This document shows, piece after piece, positions 38,664 through 38,925 of a DNA stretch of 38,925 nt. The stretch comes from Pigoraptor vietnamica. Taxonomy: Eukaryota > Opisthokonta > Filasterea. A program made the position numbers and the translations under genes. A model generated the notes under the pieces. The model made no database searches and had not been told where the DNA came from. It worked only from the letters and a program-made list of their open reading frames with translations. The stretch spans positions 1 to 38,925 of the forward strand of contig CALSCQ010002500.1 of assembly GCA_943704525.1 (NCBI GenBank), written 5' to 3'. Position 1 is the first letter of the stretch. Every line of letters begins with the position of its first letter.

Positions 38664-38925
38664 TGCCGCGCGACATTCACACACGCGAGATGGATGCATG
38701 CATGCGTGCAGAGCATACGTCGCTGTTGTGGCACTTCAACCGGCGCGGCTTTTTTGCCGCAACTAAGGAATTGCCGCAAGTAGTGGCTAGTTGGGGCAAA
38801 ATTTCCTTACTTGGGGCAAAGTGTCTCACTTGCCGCAACTAAGGGAATTTTGCCGCAACTAGCGAAATTCCCCCTACTAAACGCCTTTGTTGCGGCAAAG
38901 TGCCTCGCTTGCCGCAACTAGCCGC
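38664..38925. repeat. TTGCCGCAACTA repeat cluster at window edge
   Basis: TTGCCGCAACTA occurs at 38754-38765, 38830-38841, 38850-38861 and 38909-38920. A variant TTGCCGCAAG lies at 38771-38780. The reverse complement GTTGCGGCAA is at 38889-38898, and related TTGGGGCAAA is at 38791-38800 and 38811-38820. The array runs off the window. Its AT/GC mix differs from flanking genes and it has no open frame. It could be the end of a non-autonomous mobile element or a local satellite. Confidence 0.75.

Overview
This is a eukaryotic, GC-rich, gene-dense, intron-rich window. Thirteen intact or partial protein genes and one decayed gene sit in 38.9 kb. Introns are short (mostly 80-200 bp), with GTGCGT/GTGAGT-type donors and frequent CA/GT microsatellites. 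No rRNA, tRNA, CRISPR or operon-like structure was recognised. The organism cannot be named from the sequence. A clear ZMYND12 homologue (a ciliary/axonemal protein) points to a flagellated protist or zoosporic fungus. The animal-type transglutaminase, the HDEL-tailed BiP and the secreted bacterial-type solute-binding domain fit a free-living unikont or early-fungal lineage (inference).

Layout, left to right. (-) secreted solute-binding domain gene, running off the left edge. (+) a very small helical protein, possibly Dad2/DASH-like. (-) RAD50, 19 exons. (+) UBE3D. (-) RNA polymerase I largest subunit. (+) SNU13. (-) RAB5IF/OPTI. (+) BiP/HSPA5. (-) transglutaminase with an N-terminal acylation motif. 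(+) ABCC/MRP transporter, 12 exons. (-) SmB (SNRPB). (+) a decayed coiled-coil gene. (+) ZMYND12. (-) an LRRC58-like leucine-rich repeat protein. The right edge is a patch of TTGCCGCAACTA-type repeats.

The intact genes alternate strand perfectly, so nearly every intergenic gap is either a shared divergent promoter or a convergent 3' junction. The functions are mostly housekeeping: DNA repair (RAD50), Pol I transcription (POLR1A), spliceosome and snoRNP (SNU13, SNRPB), ER folding and membrane insertion (BiP, RAB5IF), and ubiquitination (UBE3D). A smaller set faces the surface or the cilium (solute-binding ectodomain, transglutaminase, ABCC, ZMYND12). There is no single operon-like system.

The most interesting signals are regulatory and architectural. 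Both spliceosomal protein genes carry a first coding exon that is only the start codon. A UPRE-like element and a CCAAT cluster lie upstream of BiP. Paired CRE palindromes plus an X-box-like site lie upstream of ZMYND12. The solute-binding gene may be the ectodomain of a larger receptor. Gene models were assembled by hand from splice sites, reading phase and remembered family sequences. In every gene except the LRRC58-like one, all inferred splice phases close.
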